Positions 58,626 to 64,000 of a stretch of 64,000 bases of DNA are shown here, piece by piece. This DNA comes from Phascolomyces articulosus (lineage: Eukaryota; Mucoromycota; Mucoromycetes; Mucorales; Lichtheimiaceae). A model generated the notes under the pieces. It did not search any database. It was not told the origin of the DNA and saw nothing but the letters and a program-made list of their open reading frames with translations. Location of the stretch: assembly GCA_025677815.1 (NCBI GenBank), contig JAIXMP010000026.1, positions 434,001-498,000 on the forward strand, given 5' to 3'. Both the position numbers and the translations under genes were made by a program. Position 1 is the stretch's first letter. Each line of letters begins with the position of its first letter.

Positions 58626-59639
58626 TAAAAAGTGTGAATGATGATTCTTTCCAATATATGATACTTTCTGAATTTTCATTTAAAATTAGCTACAACTATA
58701 CTACTATTATTCTGTCTTAAAAAAGAACAAGGGCATGAACCTTATAAAGCTACAAGAAGCTGTAGAATAGAAGACCCACTATATATTTTCTTTAATTGTA
58801 ACTTACTCAAAAATCAATACTAATACAATGAAAACACCATAAATACTCAACAAAACTGTAATTTTAAATTTCAAATTAGTTTAGGTGAAAACGAGATACC
58901 CAGTTTATCTGGATGTCCGAGTCAGGATGTTTCCGTAAGAACTCTATAATCGATTGTTTTTTTTCTTCTTGTTAAGCGATACAGATTATTATCGCTTAAG
59001 AAACGGAGAAAAAATTCAAAAAGTACTTAATAAGTTTATCATCATAATAGAAGCTACTATTCAAAATTTCTTTAAAAAAATGGGATCTATTTGAAATTTG
59101 AAGCAATGGCGGGCTATTTTATGCGTTTATAGGTATTTATTATCATTCAGCAAGGATAAAAGCCTATCATATTTTATATGAAAAGATCTAATAACAATGC
59201 TAAGGAATAAAAAGAATTAAGCTTATATTTACCAAGAAGTGGAGCATATCTTGTATATATTAAAAAATTGTTATCAGTTAACAAGTAAAACTATTGTTAA
59301 GATGTTCATTATTTCTGCGATGAGAAAATGCGCGAAATTGTTTACGTGTTGAGAATTCGGTCCAGAACATGCCTGGATAAACCAGCAGACACCACTTCAT
59401 TTTTCTTCCCTATGTTCTTTCATTAAATTTTTGCTTCGCTACGTACTTTTAATACGTCACAGAAGTTTTAGCGAAAAAGATATATTATTTATTACTTGAT
59501 TTTTTTTCTGCTCTTCCCTGTTAAAAACACCAATTTTTTATATTTTATCCAACTTTACCCACTTATTTTGTATATTCCCAGAATCAATGTACATCACCTA
59601 TTAAGCAACACAATATTGTAAGGAGTATGAAATATACGA

Positions 59640-61120
59640 AGGAAGATACATCATCAAATATTCCTAGTCACTCAAAAAAAGTCCCCCAAATCGGATTTTA
59701 TACCTACCAAACCTGTTCGTATCTCTGACATGAAAGTAGCTCATGGATCTCAAGTAAACGAAGGTTACTTTACATTGTCGTACTCATGGAACCAATTTGG
59801 AGATTTACAAAAAGATGAAACCACTGGAACCAATGAAGAAAACATAAAATTAATTCTTATGACAACAATATTTTTCTTGATATGATTATTCCTAGATACA
59901 AGATACCTCCTTTTGATAAGCAACCCCATTTGTTTAAAAAGTGGTAGATTGTCCAAAATGTACCAATTTCTCGAGATAATGGACGACAACAAGCACTACT
60001 TTACAAAAACAATCAAATACGTGAAACATTCAGCAAATATGTCAATGATTTAACATCAAGTATATATGATACGACCAATTATGCAACAATCAAGACAATA
60101 AAGATGAAATACAGTATGAAATAAACATACCTCATATATATGAAAATACGTATTATTGCATTTGTACCCGATTATGAAAATGGAGAGAATTTATATGACA
60201 ATCAAACGTTTATGGACTTTGGGAGAAGCAATAAAGTCAAAAGGATTACTATTCGTTGGCAAGAATGAACATCAATGGGAAGAAGACAATAAAAATCGGT
60301 CAATACATGAATTAATCAAATCACCATCAGAACTAAATGTTTCACAAACTTTTACATCATGCACATCAACGAACAAATACGTGAGATCACAATCGTGTTT
60401 TTGCTCTTATCAACCTTTTTTCAGAATTCATCGACAAAATCAGCATTGATTATAATCAGTCATTCAAAGACTTGCTGATTCAGTTTTATGGTCTATTAGC
60501 AAAAAAAGATATCAGAATTTTGTTTTTCAGAAACAATCGTTATTATAAATCAACAATCGAAAAATACAAGTTTTTGCCATTATGGACTGGTGTTCATGAA
60601 GAGCATTTTTTATGACAATGCAATAACATCATTTCAAAATTACGGGATAACTGCAAATACCATACATGTAACCTCCACTTATGTTACAAACGATCAATCC
60701 ATTGACGATGACACTTTAACGTTACGAAAAGAATATCTACCAGCAAGTCCAGATGATTATCAACTGTAATGATAATAAACACTTTTAACTTTTGTGCATA
60801 TCTGTTCAACTACATGAAACCAAAATAATCATATTGTCTTATAGTTACAGTCATATTTTTTTAAAAAAAAAAAAAATTCGATGAGATCGCTAAAAAACTA
60901 CAACAATTATCAAGATTCATGGAGATAAAACGTGTGCTGGTGTCACAAAAAAAGAGATGCTTATCGAATGGCTTCAGGAATTTATTTTGATATAACGGAC
61001 AGTTTGGATGACTCTTCAACACAATATGACATTCTCTCTGAAATTTCATTTGAACATATTTTGTATCGTGAAGATAATAATTCTTTTTACTATCGTGTAA
61101 TTAAAAAAAAACCAAGGTGA
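59640..61120 (+). pseudogene. Decayed HET (heterokaryon incompatibility)-like domain gene
   Basis: Fragments in alternating frames reconstruct a HET-domain order. First is 'PTKPVRISDMKVAHGSQVNE' then 'LSYSWNQFGD' (motif 1, HET 'LSYxW'). Next comes 'RYKIPPFDKQPHLF', and then the diagnostic 'IKYI*YDQLCNNQDNKDE' at about 60060-60110, the family's 'IWxDxxCINQ' motif with a stop in place of Trp. After it come 'WTLGEAIKSKGLLFVGKNEH' (motif 3 region) and 'RVFALANIF'-type remains. The tail continues to 'CWCHKKRDAYRMASG' and a stop near 61120. HET domains trigger cell death on non-self recognition in Ascomycota; their roles in early-diverging fungi are unclear. Several frameshifts and stops make it non-functional. 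Confidence 0.7.
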
Positions 61121-61441
61121 AAAATATTATAAATTTATTATTAGTTGTTGTAGGATAGATATTAAAGAAGTTTACTTCGCTGATTGTAGTTTATCCAAAC
61201 AAACATTTTTCATTCAATAATAAAAAAATATTATATATATAAAATTATAATGATATTTTTAAAGGTAATTGTTAATGTGAGTTTAATTGGTTATTTCGGT
61301 CAATATGTATGTGACTGGGAGTCAGAAGAATGACTTGGGTATATATATAAAAATATATGATGCTTTTAAACGAGTATGTGAATCAGAGATTATAAAATTA
61401 CAATAAAGACTAAGATATATGTATTGATGGATGGGTGATGA

Positions 61442-64000
61442 TTATAATTCCGACGTTGGATCAAGAATAGCGATTCCAGCACATTGGTTATTTTTTCTGT
61501 TTGGCTTGAATGGGGCAGGGGATAGAAAACCAACCAAGGAATCTTTGTTTTTTTTCATGCTATTTTGATCATCTGAATTCTTTAATTCGTTCAAGGCACT
61601 GACAGCAACATCATAATGTAACTAAGTTCAAATAAAAAAGTTAATATGGGATACATATAAAATAAATTCTCCTTTTTTTCATACGAGATACTATTCTATA
61701 CACACCTTGACTTTATATAAGAACTGGATGATGTTTGTGATAGGAGAAACACGAGTACGGTCAATCACCAACTCTTCTTTGAGAACGCGTTCGAATTTCA
61801 CCACTGTACCATTCAAACTCGGGCGCATGATCCACAACCTTAAACAATCATCTATATACATCCGCCACATTAGTTTTATAATTCACGCATATATATAAGT
61901 TTTACAATAAAAGTATTCGATATCAATGAATGTATATAAAATAACACCTACCTCGACCACTTGCATGTAAAAAAAGAACACGAAGGTTCTGAACTAACTC
62001 CCTGGAACCATACTTGTATGTTGTAATAATTTTGTTGAGCATAGCAATACAGCCATATGCACCTTTAAGATGATCGTACACATGCTTATGTTTATCAACA
62101 GAATGGCCATGCGCTTGCGAGACTTCCAACAATAATAGTTCTAAATGCGATCCATCCAAGTATAAAACACCGTCAGCGTTATATTTGATATCCGATTTAA
62201 TCGTTGACACAGATTTTAAATCGGTTTCGCCAGTGCGAAAATGGGTAATATTATCAGTGTTCGTTGCAGATACGAATGAAGCAATGGATTCCAAGAAGGG
62301 CCATAACGCATAGTGGGAATATTCAGTTTCAGATTCTTGGATTCGTGTTGGCTTATCTTTACAGAGGATAGATTTAGAGCTATTCATCATATAACAACAG
62401 AAAAACAAATATTAGTATATATTATATCCAGCATGTACATACCGCTCTCTTGCTGCTCATTATTTATTCTTAACTTACAAAGTATCGACAATCGACTGGA
62501 TAAAGTGGAACTCAGAAGAATAAAATAATGATGGGTAGTGAGATTGAGGAGGAAATACCAAAGATCGACATAAAGGTGTACCCTACAAGAAAAGAAAAAC
62601 AGAGGAGGTTGATCGGAAACATTAGCAATTTTTATAAATAAAATACACCGGTATTATCATCAGTTTATTGGTACTTACAAAATCGTTATCCTTTATGGCA
62701 TCCAGAAGATACTCACCATAAAGTGGAAGATCCAATTCCTCCACATCCTCTTCCAATTGAATTGCATCATAAACGTTTTCGGGAATATCATCCAATCCAA
62801 AACGACGTCCACACTGCACAATACCATATCTTTCCAACCTATACAATAGTTCATTATTAGTTCTTCTTATTAATCAACATGTTTATCACCTGAAGTAATC
62901 ATAATTAAATTTCATACCGATAACGATGGGAGTGCTCGAATGGGTTAGAACCCGCGAATTCTTCCCAAACTTTTTCAAATTTTGAAAGTAATTCTGGTTT
63001 GGGTGATGCTATGGACGACGAGGACGAGGATGCTGCTGCTGTTGTTGTTGGTACCGGTGCTGAGGATGATGATGGAGAGTATTTTTCGATCTAATATAAA
63101 AAGAGGTTAAAATATATAAATTTATAGGTACTCAGATAAACAGAATAAATTATAGCCAATTGATGAGCCAATGGATACCTTATCACCGTCATCATTATGG
63201 TTGCTGTTGTCGCTATTTCTAATGTTTAGAGAAACTAATAGTCAGTATATAAGCCGCGTTTGCTTCAATGCGTCTATACATCATAATTTTACCTCGACTC
63301 TCTCTGCTTTTTTTTCTAAAATTGATCCCAGTAAAACATATAAAGTTAACGTTATGGTAAATTATGATTTTGAAATAACTGTATTTCATCATTTGAAATT
63401 TATTTACCTTATTCAAGACTTCATGATCACTTGAGGCAGATCGCTATTGTTCGGGAAAGATGGAGTGTGAGCAAACGATGTATAAAAAGAATGATATGTA
63501 CATAACATAATAACAATAACAATAGAAAGAGCAGCTTACCTTTTCACTGGTCTATGCATATATGTTCATTTAAACCAAACTATATTTTAGAAACAGTTCT
63601 ACAATCTTGAAGTTTTATATAGTACTATCAAGTCTATTACCTTAATGTATGTTGTTAATGAACCAACCTCACCAATCAATTGCTGCTGAACTGATGCATT
63701 CTGCATGTTGATCACGGATCCGCTTGATTGATTACCACTACTACTGTTGTTATTGCTGCCATGTTCAGTTTGAGCATTATCAACTCCATGGGTGGTTGCT
63801 TTTGACTTTGCACTCTGTTCAAGCACGAATAATAACAGTAAGTATATTTCTCTTTATTAGAACCTTAAAAAAAACTACAAGAAGATAAGATCATACCAAA
63901 ACCTCAATGAATATGTCGTCAGCACGGTTCTTTATTTTTTTACTTCCAGATTGGCGTGCAGTGGTAATGTCTTGGATCAAATAAATGAGGAAATTGTCGA
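61442..64000 (-). CDS. ADG...LLLEVS-type Mucoromycota family protein, 5'-truncated by the window
   Basis: Eleven exons in the window, all in phase: 63897-64000, 63641-63814, 63408-63443, 63293-63315 (23-nt microexon), 63179-63218, 62918-63090, 62679-62838, 62479-62582, 61952-62379, 61706-61851, 61442-61621; about 521 codons, with the start outside the window. The first part is Ser/Asn-rich and disordered. The middle has 'RLERYGIVQCGRRFGLDDIP', while the core reads ADGVLYLDGSHLELLLLEVS, then 'VYDHLKGAYGCIAMLNKIIT'. The spacing of Asp and Glu (ADG ... LLLEVS) resembles PD-(D/E)XK nuclease folds, which is inference only; I recall related proteins in many Mucorales genomes with no known role. Every intron keeps the frame and there is no stop, so the gene looks functional. 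A decayed relative lies at 7029-8911. Confidence 0.85.

Overview
The window looks like nuclear DNA of an early-diverging filamentous fungus, most likely Mucoromycota/Mucorales. The DNA is strongly AT-rich and full of homopolymer tracts. Genes are split by short GT-AG introns (about 50-100 nt). Low-complexity CAA/CAG and AAT codon runs are common. Several decayed genes belong to families I associate with Mucorales (HET-like and MULE-like proteins, and a large lineage-specific 'ADG...LLLEVS' family). No rRNA, tRNA, CRISPR array or bacterial operon was seen. Gene models were built by hand: exons were joined only where GT/AG sites and codon phase agree.

Layout. 1-4.1 kb: no supported gene. 4.1-4.6 kb: a small acidic, repeat-bearing protein (-). 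5.0-6.3 kb: one arm of a recent 1.3-kb segmental duplication; its partner is at 31.8-33.1 kb and a much older third copy lies at 33.5 kb. 6.8-11.6 kb: gene graveyard with a decayed ADG-family gene, a strong stem-loop and a 238-bp hexanucleotide satellite. 12-19.4 kb: PPxY two-pass membrane protein, arrestin-domain protein and four-pass membrane protein, all (-). 19.4-23.6 kb: intergenic, with a 434-bp MITE-like element. 23.6-28.9 kb: compact housekeeping block with a RING-H2 E3 ligase (+), an APH-1 (gamma-secretase subunit) homologue (-), signal peptidase complex subunit 2 (-) and a small divergent gene (+). 28.9-34.9 kb: second graveyard with MULE-like, WLM-protease and F-box relics plus a foldback element. 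36.2-41.1 kb: an intact F-box gene and a truncated tandem copy. 43.2-44.9 kb: Ssh4/Ear1-type SPRY protein (-). 46.8-48.8 kb: decayed MULE-type transposase gene (-). 49.4-50.3 kb: a relic beside a 130-aa protein with four LIR/AIM-like motifs. 51.5-55.8 kb: two membrane proteins with matching intron phases. 58.4-61.1 kb: decayed HET-domain genes. 61.4-64 kb: an apparently functional, 5'-truncated ADG-family gene containing a 23-nt microexon.

Themes. Several intact genes point to ubiquitin-dependent membrane-protein sorting: an arrestin-like protein, an Ssh4/Ear1-type adaptor with PPxY motifs, a PPxY membrane protein, a RNF115/126-like E3 and a small protein ending in PPYY. The strongest candidates for new biology are the poly-LIR protein, the fungal APH-1, the ADG-family gene and the small repeat protein at 4.1 kb. 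Fast-evolving families (HET, MULE, F-box, ADG, WLM) are mostly present as fragments, as expected in a repeat-rich genome with high gene turnover.
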